Source of the DNA: Duganella aceris
GTDB lineage: Bacteria > Pseudomonadota > Gammaproteobacteria > Burkholderiales > Burkholderiaceae_D
Direction: 5' to 3'
DNA length: 64,000 bases
Assembly (NCBI RefSeq): GCF_011090165.1
Contig: NZ_JAADJT010000006.1
Location: 62,001 to 126,000 of the forward strand
Part shown: positions 41,255 to 49,856 of the stretch, piece after piece
Numbering within the stretch: the first letter of the stretch is position 1
Layout of the letters: each line of letters begins with the position of its first letter
Notes under the pieces: model-generated
The model's database searches: none
What the model saw: only the letters and a program-made list of their open reading frames with translations
Told to the model about the DNA's origin: nothing
Position numbers and translations under genes: made by a program

Positions 41255-41269
41255 TAGATAACTATCTAA
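41254..41269. promoter_or_regulatory. Probable ArsR/SdpR operator
   Basis: A perfect inverted repeat TTAGATA-AC-TATCTAA that begins on the last base of the -10 box and spans the predicted transcription start. This is the position expected for an autorepressor site. Confidence 0.7.
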
Positions 41270-41284
41270 TTAGACGCTTGCCTA

Positions 41285-41572
41285 ATGAGTGCCACCAACA
41301 ACGCCTTCAAAGCCATCGCCGACCCGGCGCGCAGGGAGATCCTGCGGCTGCTGCGGCAGGGCGAGATGACGGCCGGCGATCTGGCGGCGCATTTCGACAT
41401 GAGCAAGCCGACCATGTCGCACCACTTCGCGGTGCTGGCGGACGCCGATCTGATCACGCGCCGCCGCGACGGCCAGACCATCTGGTATGGCTTGAATACC
41501 ACCGTGCTGCAGGACGTGCTGGCCTGGATGATGGATCTCACCGATACCGACACCAAGGGGAAGAAGAAATGA
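41285..41572 (+). CDS. ArsR-type autorepressor (SdpR-like)
   Basis: A 95-residue winged-helix regulator: FKAIADPARREILRLL, then a recognition region DMSKPTMSHHFAVLADADLI and wing RRRDGQTIWY. The CxC metal site of ArsR/SmtB sensors is absent, so it is probably not a metal sensor. Together with the SdpI-family gene, whose ATG overlaps its stop (ATGA), it matches the sdpR-sdpI pairing of Bacillus, where SdpR represses the operon and SdpI confers immunity. The promoter and operator are visible just upstream. Confidence 0.88.
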   Translation: MSATNNAFKAIADPARREILRLLRQGEMTAGDLAAHFDMSKPTMSHHFAVLADADLITRRRDGQTIWYGLNTTVLQDVLAWMMDLTDTDTKGKKK

Positions 41573-42204
41573 CGCCACGCTATCTGGTTGTTTGCCTGCT
41601 GCTGATCGCCGCCGCATGCGCGGCCACGCTGTACTGCTGGCCCTCGCTGCCGGAACGGCTGCCGCTGCACTGGAACGCCGCTGGCGCGATCGACGGCTAC
41701 GGCCCGCGCGCGGTCTTGTGGCTGCTGGGCCCCGGCATGATGACGCTGGCCGCGTTGGGCGGCCCGCTGCTGCCGCGCATCGCGCCGCGCCGGTTCGACA
41801 TCGCCGGCTTCGAGTCGACCTATTACTACGTATGCGGCGTCATCGTCGTCATGCTCGCCTATGTGCATGCACTGGTCCTGCTGGCGGTGCTGCACGGCGG
41901 CGTGGAGATGGCGCGCGCCATCCCCGCCGGCATCTGCATCCTGCTGATCCTGATCGGCAACCCGCTGGGCAAGGTGCGGCGCAATTTCGTCATCGGCGTC
42001 CGCACGCCATGGACGTTGGCCAGCGAAGCGGTCTGGTACGCCACGCACCGGCTGGCGGCGAAGCTGATGGTCGCCAGCGGCCTGCTTGGCCTGTGCGCGC
42101 TGTGGCTCGGCGCGCCGCACTGGCTGCTGGCGACGGCGATGCTGGCCTGGGCGCCGATCGCCGTCGCTTACTCGCTGCTGCTCTACAAACGTCTTCCTCA
42201 ATAG
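41569..42204 (+). CDS. SdpI-family membrane protein
   Basis: A 211-residue membrane protein with about six hydrophobic helices. The N-terminal PSLPERLPLHWNAAGAIDGYG is the DUF1648 element and the C-terminal IGVRTPWTLASEAVWYATHR is the SdpI signature. In Bacillus SdpI protects against the SDP toxin and sequesters SdpR at the membrane. It overlaps the regulator by four bases. Whether a toxin is present here is open. Confidence 0.88.
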   Translation: MTPRYLVVCLLLIAAACAATLYCWPSLPERLPLHWNAAGAIDGYGPRAVLWLLGPGMMTLAALGGPLLPRIAPRRFDIAGFESTYYYVCGVIVVMLAYVHALVLLAVLHGGVEMARAIPAGICILLILIGNPLGKVRRNFVIGVRTPWTLASEAVWYATHRLAAKLMVASGLLGLCALWLGAPHWLLATAMLAWAPIAVAYSLLLYKRLPQ

Positions 42205-42218
42205 ATCGGAGAAAAAGT

Positions 42219-43160
42219 ATGCGCTTCAAAGTATTGTTGTCGTTGTTGATGTTGTCGCTGTCGGCCGGCGCCGCGCAGCGCCTGGTATCGCAGGATGTCG
42301 CCGGCGGCGCCGTGTACGGCAGCGAGCTGACGCCCGACGGCGTCACCGGCAAGGTGCCGGTGGTGCTGCTGCATTCCGGCTCCGGCCCGACCGACCGCGA
42401 TGGCAACAGCCCATTGCTGCCGGGCCCCAACGACTCGCTGCGCATGGTCGCCGAAGCGCTGGCCAGGCGCGGCATCGCCTCGGTACGCTACGACAAGCGC
42501 GGCATCGGCGCCAGCGCCTTGCCGGTCTGGAAAGAGAATGAGCTGCGGCTGGACGACTATATCAACGACGCCAGCGCATGGCTGCAAAAGCTGCGCGCCG
42601 ATCCGCGCTTCTCGCGGGTGGTGATGGCGGGCCACAGCGAAGGCGCGCAGATCGCGGCCGAGGCGTGCAAGCAGGGCGGGGCGGACGCCTGCGTGCTGAT
42701 CGCCGGCGCCGGCCACCCGCTTGACGAGATCTTGCGCGACCAGCTGAAGACCCGGCTCCCGCCGCCGCTGCTGGCCCAAAGCGAACGCGTACTGGCCTCG
42801 CTCAAGGCGGGCGACACGGTCGACAACGTGCCGCAGCCGTTGATGACGCTCTATCACCCGACGGTGCAGCCGTATCTGATCTCGTCGCTGAAGCATGACC
42901 CGCGCACCGCGATCGCGGCGCTGGCGATGCCGGTGCTGATCCTGCAAGGCACGTCGGACATCCAGGTGCAGAAGTCGGAGGCGGAGGCCTTGTCGGCCGC
43001 CGCGCCGAAGGCGAAGCTGGTGCTGGTCGACGGCATGAACCATCTGCTGAAAATGGTCGGCGACGACGAGGCCTTGCAGCAGAAATCCTACGGCAACCCG
43101 GAGCTGCCGGTGTCGCCGCAATTGATCGACGCGTTGAGCGAATTCGTCAAGAAGCCCTGA
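42219..43160 (+). CDS. Secreted alpha/beta hydrolase
   Basis: A 313-residue hydrolase with a signal peptide (MRFKVLLSLLMLSLSAGAA). The oxyanion region is LLHSGSGPTDRDGNSP, the nucleophile elbow AGHSEGA (Ser about 140), the acid GTSDIQ and the base GMNHLLK. The start is the ATG at 42219, with GGAGA upstream and 14 bases after the SdpI-like gene, so it is probably the third gene of that operon. It resembles dienelactone-hydrolase/peptidase-like esterases; the substrate is unknown. Confidence 0.87.
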   Translation: MRFKVLLSLLMLSLSAGAAQRLVSQDVAGGAVYGSELTPDGVTGKVPVVLLHSGSGPTDRDGNSPLLPGPNDSLRMVAEALARRGIASVRYDKRGIGASALPVWKENELRLDDYINDASAWLQKLRADPRFSRVVMAGHSEGAQIAAEACKQGGADACVLIAGAGHPLDEILRDQLKTRLPPPLLAQSERVLASLKAGDTVDNVPQPLMTLYHPTVQPYLISSLKHDPRTAIAALAMPVLILQGTSDIQVQKSEAEALSAAAPKAKLVLVDGMNHLLKMVGDDEALQQKSYGNPELPVSPQLIDALSEFVKKP

Positions 43161-43218
43161 CGCCGCCTGGCCAGCCACACCGTGCGGCAGCCGCCGCATC
43201 GGTCCCCATGGCGCGGCG

Positions 43219-45291
43219 TCAGGCGATATTGTCCGCGCCGGGCGCGCCGAACAGTTGCTGCTTGAGGCCATGCAGCTGATCGCGCACCTGCGCGGCTTTC
43301 TCGAACTCGAGGTTCTTGGCGTGATCGAGCATCGCCTTCTCCAGGCGCTTGATCTCCTTGCTGATCTGCTTCTCGCTCATCGACTCGTACTTGGCCGTCT
43401 CCTGCGCCACCTGCAGCGACTCGCGCGCATCCTGCGGGCTGTAGACGCCGTCGATCATGTCCTTGATGCTCTTCGTCACGCCGCGCGGCACGATGCCGTT
43501 CGCTTCGTTGAAGGCGATCTGCTTGGCGCGACGCCGCTCGGTCTCGCCGATGGCGCGCTCCATCGAATCGGTCATGCGATCCGCGTACAGCAGCGCCACG
43601 CCGTTCAGGTTACGCGCCGCGCGGCCGATGGTCTGGATCAGCGAACGCTCGGAACGCAGGAAGCCTTCCTTGTCGGCGTCCAGGATCGCCACCAGCGACA
43701 CCTCCGGCAAGTCCAGGCCCTCGCGCAGCAGGTTGATCCCGACCAGCACATCGTAGGTGCCGATGCGCAGATCGCGCAGCAGTTCGACCCGCTCGACGGT
43801 CTCGATATCGCTGTGCAGGTAGCGCACCTTGATGCCGTGATCGCTCAGGTATTCGGTCAGCTGTTCGGACATGCGCTTGGTCAGCGTGGTCACCAGCACC
43901 CGTTCGTTCTTGGCCACGCGCAGTGTGATCTCGGACATCAGGTCGTCCACCTGCGAGCTGGCGGGACGCACTACGATCAGCGGATCCACCAGGCCGGTCG
44001 GACGCACCACCTGCTCGACCACCTGATCGGCATGGGTCTTCTCGTATTCGGCCGGGGTGGCCGAGACGAACACCGTCTGCCGCATCTTCGATTCGAATTC
44101 CTCGAACTTCAGCGGGCGGTTGTCCAGCGCCGACGGCAGGCGGAAGCCGTAGTCCACCAAATTGGTCTTGCGCGAACGGTCGCCGTTGTACATGGCGCTC
44201 AACTGGCCGATCAGCACGTGCGACTCGTCGAGGAACATCAGCGCGTCCTTCGGCAGGTAGTCGACCAGCGTCGGCGGCGGTTCCCCCGGCATCGCGCCGC
44301 TCAGATGGCGCGAATAGTTCTCGATGCCCTTGGTGAAGCCGATCTCGGTCATCATCTCCAGGTCGAAGCGGGTGCGCTGTTCCAGGCGCTGTTCCTCGAT
44401 CAGCTTGTTCTCCTTGCGGAAGAACTCCAGTCGCTCGCGCAGCTCCAGCTTGATGGTCTCGATCGCGCGCAGCACGGTCGAACGCGGCGTCACATAGTGC
44501 GAACCCGGATACACGGTGAAGCGCGGGATCTTCTGCTTGACGCGGCCGGTCAGCGGATCGAACAGCTGGATCGATTCCAGCTCGTCGCCGAACAGGTCGA
44601 GGCGCACCGCCAGTTCCGCATTCTCCGCCGGGAAGATGTCGAGCGTATCGCCGCGCACGCGGAAGGTGCCGCGGCCGAAGTCCACCTCGTTGCGGGTGTA
44701 CTGCATCTGGATCAGGCGCGCGATGATGTCGCGCTGCGACACGCGGTCCTTGGCGCGCAGCGTCAAGATCATCTGGTGGTATTCGGTCGGATTACCGATA
44801 CCGTAGATCGCCGACACGGTGGCGACGATGATGACGTCGCGCCGCTCCATCAGCGACTTGGTGCACGACAGCCGCATCTGCTCGATGTGCTCATTGATGG
44901 ACGAATCCTTTTCAATGAACAGGTCGCGCTGCGGCACGTAGGCTTCCGGCTGGTAGTAATCGTAGTAGGAGACGAAGTACTCGACCGCGTTCTCCGGGAA
45001 GAATTCGCGGAACTCCGAATACAGCTGCGCCGCCAGCGTCTTGTTCGGCGCGAACACGATGGCGGGACGGCCCTTGCGGGCGATCACGTTGGCCATGGTG
45101 TAGGTCTTGCCCGAGCCGGTCACGCCGAGCAGGGTCTGGAAGAACAGGCCGTCGTCGATGCCCTCGCACAGCTGGTCGATCGCGGTCGGCTGGTCGCCGG
45201 CGGGCGGGAAGGGCTGGTGCAACTTGAAGGGCGAGTCCGGGAAGGTAACCACGGTCGCCGCCGGGAAGTCTACTACTGGTAAATCAGCCAT
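43219..45291 (-). CDS. uvrB: Excinuclease ABC subunit B
   Basis: A 690-residue DNA-damage-recognition helicase of nucleotide excision repair. Walker [10 protein letters not shown], the beta-hairpin region [18 protein letters not shown] and the C-terminal UvrC-binding UVR motif ([21 protein letters not shown]) are present. It is divergent from the aminotransferase gene, with 116 bases between them. I looked for a LexA box in that gap and saw no CTGT-N8-ACAG. It is convergent with the hydrolase. Confidence 0.97.
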   Translation of the reverse strand: MADLPVVDFPAATVVTFPDSPFKLHQPFPPAGDQPTAIDQLCEGIDDGLFFQTLLGVTGSGKTYTMANVIARKGRPAIVFAPNKTLAAQLYSEFREFFPENAVEYFVSYYDYYQPEAYVPQRDLFIEKDSSINEHIEQMRLSCTKSLMERRDVIIVATVSAIYGIGNPTEYHQMILTLRAKDRVSQRDIIARLIQMQYTRNEVDFGRGTFRVRGDTLDIFPAENAELAVRLDLFGDELESIQLFDPLTGRVKQKIPRFTVYPGSHYVTPRSTVLRAIETIKLELRERLEFFRKENKLIEEQRLEQRTRFDLEMMTEIGFTKGIENYSRHLSGAMPGEPPPTLVDYLPKDALMFLDESHVLIGQLSAMYNGDRSRKTNLVDYGFRLPSALDNRPLKFEEFESKMRQTVFVSATPAEYEKTHADQVVEQVVRPTGLVDPLIVVRPASSQVDDLMSEITLRVAKNERVLVTTLTKRMSEQLTEYLSDHGIKVRYLHSDIETVERVELLRDLRIGTYDVLVGINLLREGLDLPEVSLVAILDADKEGFLRSERSLIQTIGRAARNLNGVALLYADRMTDSMERAIGETERRRAKQIAFNEANGIVPRGVTKSIKDMIDGVYSPQDARESLQVAQETAKYESMSEKQISKEIKRLEKAMLDHAKNLEFEKAAQVRDQLHGLKQQLFGAPGADNIA

Positions 45292-45407
45292 CTTGTTCAG
45301 ACCTTTGTTAGAATAATGGCCTGCCAGCGGCCTGAGGTGAATTTATTTGAGGGCGCTGTCTGACATTCATCCGCTGCGAACCGCTTCCAATCGAATCCAA
45401 TCTTATC

Positions 45408-46610
45408 ATGACGAATCCTAGCTTGTTCAGCGCCATCGAGATGGCACCACGCGACCCTATCCTGGGCATCACCGAAGCATTCAACGCCGACCAGAATCCG
45501 GCCAAGATCAACCTGGGCGTCGGCGTTTATTATGACGACAACGGCAAGGTGCCGCTGTTAGCGTGCGTACAGAAAGCGGAGGAAATCCTGATTGCCGCGC
45601 CGGCCCCGCGCACCTACCTGCCGATCGAAGGCCTGGCTGCCTACGACAAGGCGGTGCAAGAGCTGGTATTTGGCGCCGACAGCGCCGTAATTCAAGAGAA
45701 GCGCGCGATCACCGTGCAAGCCATCGGCGGCACCGGCGCGCTGAAGATCGGCGCCGACTTCCTGAAGCGCTTCGCGCCGGACGCCCAAGTCTACATCAGC
45801 GACCCAAGCTGGGAAAACCACCGCGCGCTGTTCGAGAGCGCCGGCTTCGTGGTCAACAACTACGCCTACTATGACGCGGCCACCCACGGCGTCGATTTCG
45901 CCGGCATGCTGGCCGACCTGAAAGCCATGCCGCGCGGCGCCATCGTGCTGCTGCACGCCTGCTGCCACAACCCGACCGGCGCCGACCTGACCTCGGCCCA
46001 GTGGGATGAAGTCATCGCCGCCGTCACCAATGGCGGCCTGGTGCCGTTCCTCGACATGGCCTACCAGGGCTTCGGCGCCGGCATCGCCGAAGACGGCGCC
46101 GTGGTGCGCCGCTTCGCCGCCGCCGGCGGACCGCTGCTGGTGTCGAACTCGTTCTCCAAATCGTTCTCGCTGTACGGCGAGCGCGTCGGCGCGCTGAGCG
46201 TGGTCGCCGCCACCGGCGAAGAAGCGGGGCGCCTGATGTCGCAGCTGAAGCGCGTGGTGCGCACCAACTACTCGAATCCGCCGGTCCACGGCGGCAAGGT
46301 GGTCGCCACCGTGCTGACCACGCCGGAACTGCGTCAGATGTGGGAAGAGGAACTGGCCGGCATGCGCGTGCGCATCAAGGAGATGCGCGAAGCCTTCGTC
46401 GCCAAGCTGAAAGCCAAGGCGCCGCAGCGCGACTTCGCCTTCGTGCGCGACCAGGTCGGCATGTTCTCGTACTCGGGCCTGAACAAAGCCCAGGTCGAGC
46501 AGCTGCGCGAGCAGTCGATCTACGCGGTGGACACCGGCCGCATCTGCGTCGCCGCGCTGAACTCGCGCAATATCGACATCGTTATTGACGCCATCGCCAA
46601 AGTCCTTTAA
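45408..46610 (+). CDS. Aromatic/aspartate aminotransferase (class I PLP)
   Basis: A 400-residue aminotransferase of fold type I. The N-terminus PRDPILGITEAFNAD, the HACCHNPTGADL segment and the Schiff-base lysine in NSFSKSFSLYGERVG match the TyrB/AspC group. It transfers amino groups between aromatic amino acids or aspartate and 2-oxoglutarate. tyrB is the likelier name than aspC, but substrate preference cannot be read from sequence. Its proximity to uvrB is common in related genomes. Confidence 0.92.
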   Translation: MTNPSLFSAIEMAPRDPILGITEAFNADQNPAKINLGVGVYYDDNGKVPLLACVQKAEEILIAAPAPRTYLPIEGLAAYDKAVQELVFGADSAVIQEKRAITVQAIGGTGALKIGADFLKRFAPDAQVYISDPSWENHRALFESAGFVVNNYAYYDAATHGVDFAGMLADLKAMPRGAIVLLHACCHNPTGADLTSAQWDEVIAAVTNGGLVPFLDMAYQGFGAGIAEDGAVVRRFAAAGGPLLVSNSFSKSFSLYGERVGALSVVAATGEEAGRLMSQLKRVVRTNYSNPPVHGGKVVATVLTTPELRQMWEEELAGMRVRIKEMREAFVAKLKAKAPQRDFAFVRDQVGMFSYSGLNKAQVEQLREQSIYAVDTGRICVAALNSRNIDIVIDAIAKVL

Positions 46611-46722
46611 ACTCTTGTTTCTTCGGATCAGGCAGTAGCTTGATTCAAGATGGCAACACAAAATACCGCTGAGGTTTGCATCTTGCTGGTGCGAAAGAAA
46701 CAGTATAAAATGTTGCCTCAAT

Positions 46723-46798
46723 TCCCTGATAGCTCAGTTGGTAGAGCGACGGACTGTTAATCCGCAGGTCCCTGGTTCGAGTCCAGGTCGGGGAGCCA
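46723..46798 (+). tRNA. tRNA-Asn (GUU), copy 1
   Basis: A 76-base cloverleaf with encoded CCA: acceptor TCCCTGA/TCGGGGA, T-loop GGTTCGAGTCC, and anticodon GTT within CTGTTAA. A -10-like TATAAA is at 46704-46709. It is identical to the copies at 47717 and 57935. Confidence 0.97.
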
Positions 46799-46805
46799 AA
46801 ATTCT

Positions 46806-46837
46806 AAAAGCCCATTCTTTCGAGGATGGGCTTTTTT
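46806..46837 (+). terminator. Terminator of tRNA-Asn copy 1
   Basis: AAAAGCCCAT pairs with ATGGGCTTTT around a short loop, followed by extra T. It differs in the loop from the terminators of copies 2 and 3. Confidence 0.85.
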
Positions 46838-46888
46838 CATTGTTGGGCATCTTATTTTGGTTGTTGAAAAGAAATATAAAATAAAATA

Positions 46889-46917
46889 TTGACACTAAAA
46901 AGTTTTAATAAGATAAT
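46889..46917 (+). promoter_or_regulatory. Near-consensus promoter of the third PEP-CTERM gene
   Basis: TTGACA (46889-46894), a 17-base spacer and GATAAT (46912-46917), in an AT-rich stretch 49 bases before the ATG. Confidence 0.75.
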
Positions 46918-46965
46918 TCTTCCTGGAATTCATTCTTTACAACAAAAATCACCAAGGGGCAGCAA

Positions 46966-47586
46966 ATGAACAAAATTAAGACCGGTATCGCAGCACTCAC
47001 ACTGGCCTTGCTGGCCCCATTGGCGCAAGCGGGTGCCTTCACCAACGGCAGCTTCGAAGTCACCAACTTCACCGGCAGCTTCCAGAACATCGTCGCCGGC
47101 TCCACCGCGCTGACCGGCTGGTCGGTCGATTCGAACAGCGTTGACCTGATCAACACCTATTGGAACGCCTACCAGGGTAACTACAGCCTGGACCTGAACG
47201 GCAACAGCATCGGCAGCATCTCGCAATCGTTCGACACCGTGGTCGGTCAGACCTACACCGTCAGCTTTGCAATGGCCGGCAATCCGGATGGCGGCGGCGC
47301 CAAAAAGACCATCACCGCCGGCGTGACTTCGGTTGACCCGTTCACGTTCTACACCACTGGCCACACCCTGAGCAACATGGGTTGGGAAGTCAAGAGTTTC
47401 CAATTTGTTGCTGAAGAAACCACCAGCACGCTGTACTTCTCGGGCTTCAAGGGCAATGGCGCATACGGCGCCGCGCTGGACAACATCACTGTGACCGCCG
47501 CCGTGCCGGAACCAGAAACCTACGGCATGCTGCTGGGCGGTCTGGCGTTGCTGGGCGTTGTTGCCCGCCGCAAGAAATCGGCCTGA
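46966..47586 (+). CDS. PEP-CTERM protein with DUF642/anchor-C-like domain
   Basis: A 206-residue secreted protein. The signal peptide is cleaved near AQA (residue 23). The body opens with FTNGSFEVTNF and contains GWSVDSNSVDLI and YSLDLNGNSIGSISQSF, the pattern of 'choice-of-anchor C' / DUF642 carbohydrate-binding-like domains. The C-terminal sorting signal is VPEPETYGMLLGG...ARRKK. It has its own promoter and terminator, so it is monocistronic. It lies between the first and second tRNA-Asn genes. Confidence 0.9.
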   Translation: MNKIKTGIAALTLALLAPLAQAGAFTNGSFEVTNFTGSFQNIVAGSTALTGWSVDSNSVDLINTYWNAYQGNYSLDLNGNSIGSISQSFDTVVGQTYTVSFAMAGNPDGGGAKKTITAGVTSVDPFTFYTTGHTLSNMGWEVKSFQFVAEETTSTLYFSGFKGNGAYGAALDNITVTAAVPEPETYGMLLGGLALLGVVARRKKSA

Positions 47587-47607
47587 TCAATCTGGCTGTA
47601 CGTTAAG

Positions 47608-47644
47608 AAATCCCGCCGCGTCATCGACGCGGCGGGATTTTTTT
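47608..47644 (+). terminator. Terminator after the third PEP-CTERM gene
   Basis: TCCCGCCGCGTC (47611-47622), a short loop and its complement GACGCGGCGGGA, preceded by AAA and followed by seven T. Confidence 0.9.
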
Positions 47645-47716
47645 ATGGATGTGAAAAAAAAGTGATGCCTTGGGCTGGCTAAATCGCAAACCGGCGGCTA
47701 TAATTCCGGCCTCAAT

Positions 47717-47792
47717 TCCCTGATAGCTCAGTTGGTAGAGCGACGGACTGTTAATCCGCAGGTCCCTGGTTCGAGTCCAGGTCGGGGAGCCA
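47717..47792 (+). tRNA. tRNA-Asn (GUU), copy 2
   Basis: Identical in all 76 bases to copies 1 and 3; anticodon GTT; CCA encoded. A perfect TATAAT (47699-47704) lies 12 bases upstream. Confidence 0.97.
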
Positions 47793-47799
47793 GAACAAG

Positions 47800-47830
47800 A
47801 AAAAGCCCAGCCTTCACCGGTTGGGCTTTT
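47800..47830 (+). terminator. Terminator of tRNA-Asn copy 2
   Basis: AAAAGCCCA pairs with TGGGCTTTT around the loop GCCTTCACCGGT. The same stem and loop follow copy 3. Confidence 0.85.
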
Positions 47831-47850
47831 CCGTTTCAGCAGGGTCTTTC

Positions 47851-49020
47851 TTGCATAAATTATCCTCATCCATTGTTCGCCGCGCCTTGCTTCCGACCGA
47901 GGCGCGACTGATCGATGAGTCGCGGCAAGCGGCGCTGACCGAGCGTTATCTGTTGCCGGCCCTCGCCGACCTGGAAGCATTCTTCCTGGTGGTGCGGGCG
48001 CTGGTCGATACGGAACTTGAATTCACTCTGCCCGCCAAGCAGGGGAAAGCCTATCCGCTGGGCCAGTGTCTGGAAATCTCGCAGGCGGCCCACCATCAAC
48101 TGCAGCGTGCGGATCTGCGCGCGCTGGCCATGAGCGCATCCGCGCGGACCGGCCATGCGGCGTTCGTCGCATTCCGTCGGGCGGGCGGCGAGTTGCGCCA
48201 GGTATGGGGCGATTTGCGCGGCGAATTCTTTCAAAACGCGTTTCAGCTTGGAACGCTGTATCTCGACGTCTCCAACGACACCGTCACGCGCAGCAAGCCG
48301 AAGGTGGAAATCCTGCCGTTCGCCGAAGCGCGCTTCATTCCGATCGCCGACTACCGGCATTTCCTGCGCGTCGCGGCACGTTATTGGCACCTGCGGATTT
48401 ATCCTAACCACGTGCTGCCCGAATTGGCGCCGTATTGTCCGCTGCTTTACGTCGCGCCGGATGGCCGGATGATGCTGGGCGACGCCACCGTCTACATGAT
48501 TGCGCTGACGCGGGCGGAGCGGTTCGAGCCTAGCGAGCTGATCCTGCGCGATGCCCCCATGCCGCCAGATGTGTTCCGGCGCGCCAGGGCGGGGCTGGCG
48601 GGCCTCGCCAAGATGCTGCCGGACAATCCGGAGCAGGGCCGCGACATGGCCCTGCGCGCTTGCCGCGAATACCGGCGCAAGCGTTGGCATGTCGCCGGCC
48701 GCGAAATTGGCGATGTGATCGGTGCCGTGTTGGCGATCAACGCCAAGCTGGTGCCGGCGACGGCGATCCGGCCGACCACGATTCACTCCGATCATGTTTC
48801 CTTTGCGAAGAAAGTGCACCAGATGAACACCAACGACCTCATTCAAATCAACGGCATCGAATACAAGCTGTCCGAGCTGTCCGAGGCGGCGCGCCGCGAG
48901 CTGGCGATGTTGCAGCAGACGGATGCCAGGCTGGCGGAATTGCAGCGCGATGTGGCGATTTGCAGCACCGCGCGCAATGCCTATGCGAATGCATTGGCGG
49001 CATTGTTGCCGGCGGCGTGA
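47851..49020 (+). CDS. Uncharacterised protein with C-terminal DUF6447-like domain
   Basis: About 389 residues. The open frame reaches back to 47821, but that start lies in the tRNA terminator; the TTG at 47851 is the first codon outside it, and the true start is uncertain. The first 330 residues match nothing I recognise; they are soluble, with the segments SKPKVEILPFAEARFIPI and YPNHVLPELAPYCPL. The last 60 (QINGIEYKLSELSEAARRE to ARNAYANALAALL) look like the small DUF6447 family, usually a stand-alone protein. An internal ATG at 48823 could produce that part alone. No signal peptide. Confidence 0.65.
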   Translation: MHKLSSSIVRRALLPTEARLIDESRQAALTERYLLPALADLEAFFLVVRALVDTELEFTLPAKQGKAYPLGQCLEISQAAHHQLQRADLRALAMSASARTGHAAFVAFRRAGGELRQVWGDLRGEFFQNAFQLGTLYLDVSNDTVTRSKPKVEILPFAEARFIPIADYRHFLRVAARYWHLRIYPNHVLPELAPYCPLLYVAPDGRMMLGDATVYMIALTRAERFEPSELILRDAPMPPDVFRRARAGLAGLAKMLPDNPEQGRDMALRACREYRRKRWHVAGREIGDVIGAVLAINAKLVPATAIRPTTIHSDHVSFAKKVHQMNTNDLIQINGIEYKLSELSEAARRELAMLQQTDARLAELQRDVAICSTARNAYANALAALLPAA

Positions 49021-49137
49021 AAAACTATCGACTTTGTAGTTACATGATGTCGAAATGGCTATATACTGCTGAATAACCTTTTTAGCTGTAGGGATGTTCT
49101 CGCTAGGTAACTTCTGTCCTCACCGTCGGAGTTCACT

Positions 49138-49851
49138 GTGTATCGAACCGGAATCGCCCTGCTCGGGGCCTTGTTTCTGCTACAGACGGCCCATGGGCAG
49201 GAACGGACCGACGCCATCCCTGCGTTCAAAAAGCTCGACTCCATCGAGGCGCGGGTGCAGGGCTGCGTGACCTGTCACGGGCAGCTGGGGCAGGGCACGG
49301 CGAACGGCTACTTCCCCCGCATCGCCGGCAAGCCGTCCGGCTATCTCTACAATCAGCTGGTCGCGTTTCGCGACGGCACGCGCAGCTACCCGCCGATGAA
49401 CTACCTGGTGGCGTATCTGCCGGATGCGTATCTCAAGGAAATCGCCGAGCACTTTTCGGCGCAACGCCCCGAATATCAACCCGCCGAAAAAACCACGGCC
49501 GATCCCGCCGCGGAGCAGCGCGGCCTGCTGCTCGCCACGGTCGGCGATGCCGCCAAGGGCGTGCCGGCCTGCGTCGCCTGCCACGGCAAGAGCTTGACCG
49601 GCATGGATCCCGGCATCCCCGGTCTGGCCGGCTTGCGCACCGCCTACATCGCCGGCCAGCTGACCCGCTGGCGGGTCGGTGAACGCAAGGCGGCCGATCC
49701 CGATTGCATGAAGCGGATCGCGTCGCGCCTGTCGGACGCCGACATCGCGGCGGTGGCGGCGTGGCTGTCGCGGCAAGCGCCGCGCGCGGACGCCTCGCCG
49801 GAACCGTCCAACCTGGTTCGCATGCCGCTCGCTTGCGGCAGTCAGCGGTAG
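49138..49851 (+). CDS. Periplasmic di-haem cytochrome c (c4-like)
   Basis: A 237-residue protein starting at GTG. The signal peptide is cleaved near HGQ (residue 20). There are two CxxCH haem sites, CVTCHG and CVACHG, each followed by a c4-like region (FPRIAGKPSGYLYNQL; IPGLAGLRTAYIAGQL). It probably carries electrons to the oxidase encoded downstream. The next gene starts 5 bases after its stop. It is the first gene of a six-gene respiratory run; a TATACT at 49062-49067 may be its -10. Confidence 0.85.
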   Translation: MYRTGIALLGALFLLQTAHGQERTDAIPAFKKLDSIEARVQGCVTCHGQLGQGTANGYFPRIAGKPSGYLYNQLVAFRDGTRSYPPMNYLVAYLPDAYLKEIAEHFSAQRPEYQPAEKTTADPAAEQRGLLLATVGDAAKGVPACVACHGKSLTGMDPGIPGLAGLRTAYIAGQLTRWRVGERKAADPDCMKRIASRLSDADIAAVAAWLSRQAPRADASPEPSNLVRMPLACGSQR

Positions 49852-49856
49852 CGCCC

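Noticed and set aside
43255..45282. 675-codon plus-strand frame opposite uvrB
   Set aside because: Mirror of the uvrB coding strand; no motif, no ribosome site.
45292..45407. LexA (SOS) box between uvrB and the aminotransferase
   Set aside because: I looked for CTGT-N8-ACAG on both strands and did not find it, although uvrB is often SOS-regulated.
47821..47850. Upstream start of the DUF6447-like gene
   Set aside because: It lies within the terminator stem of tRNA-Asn copy 2.
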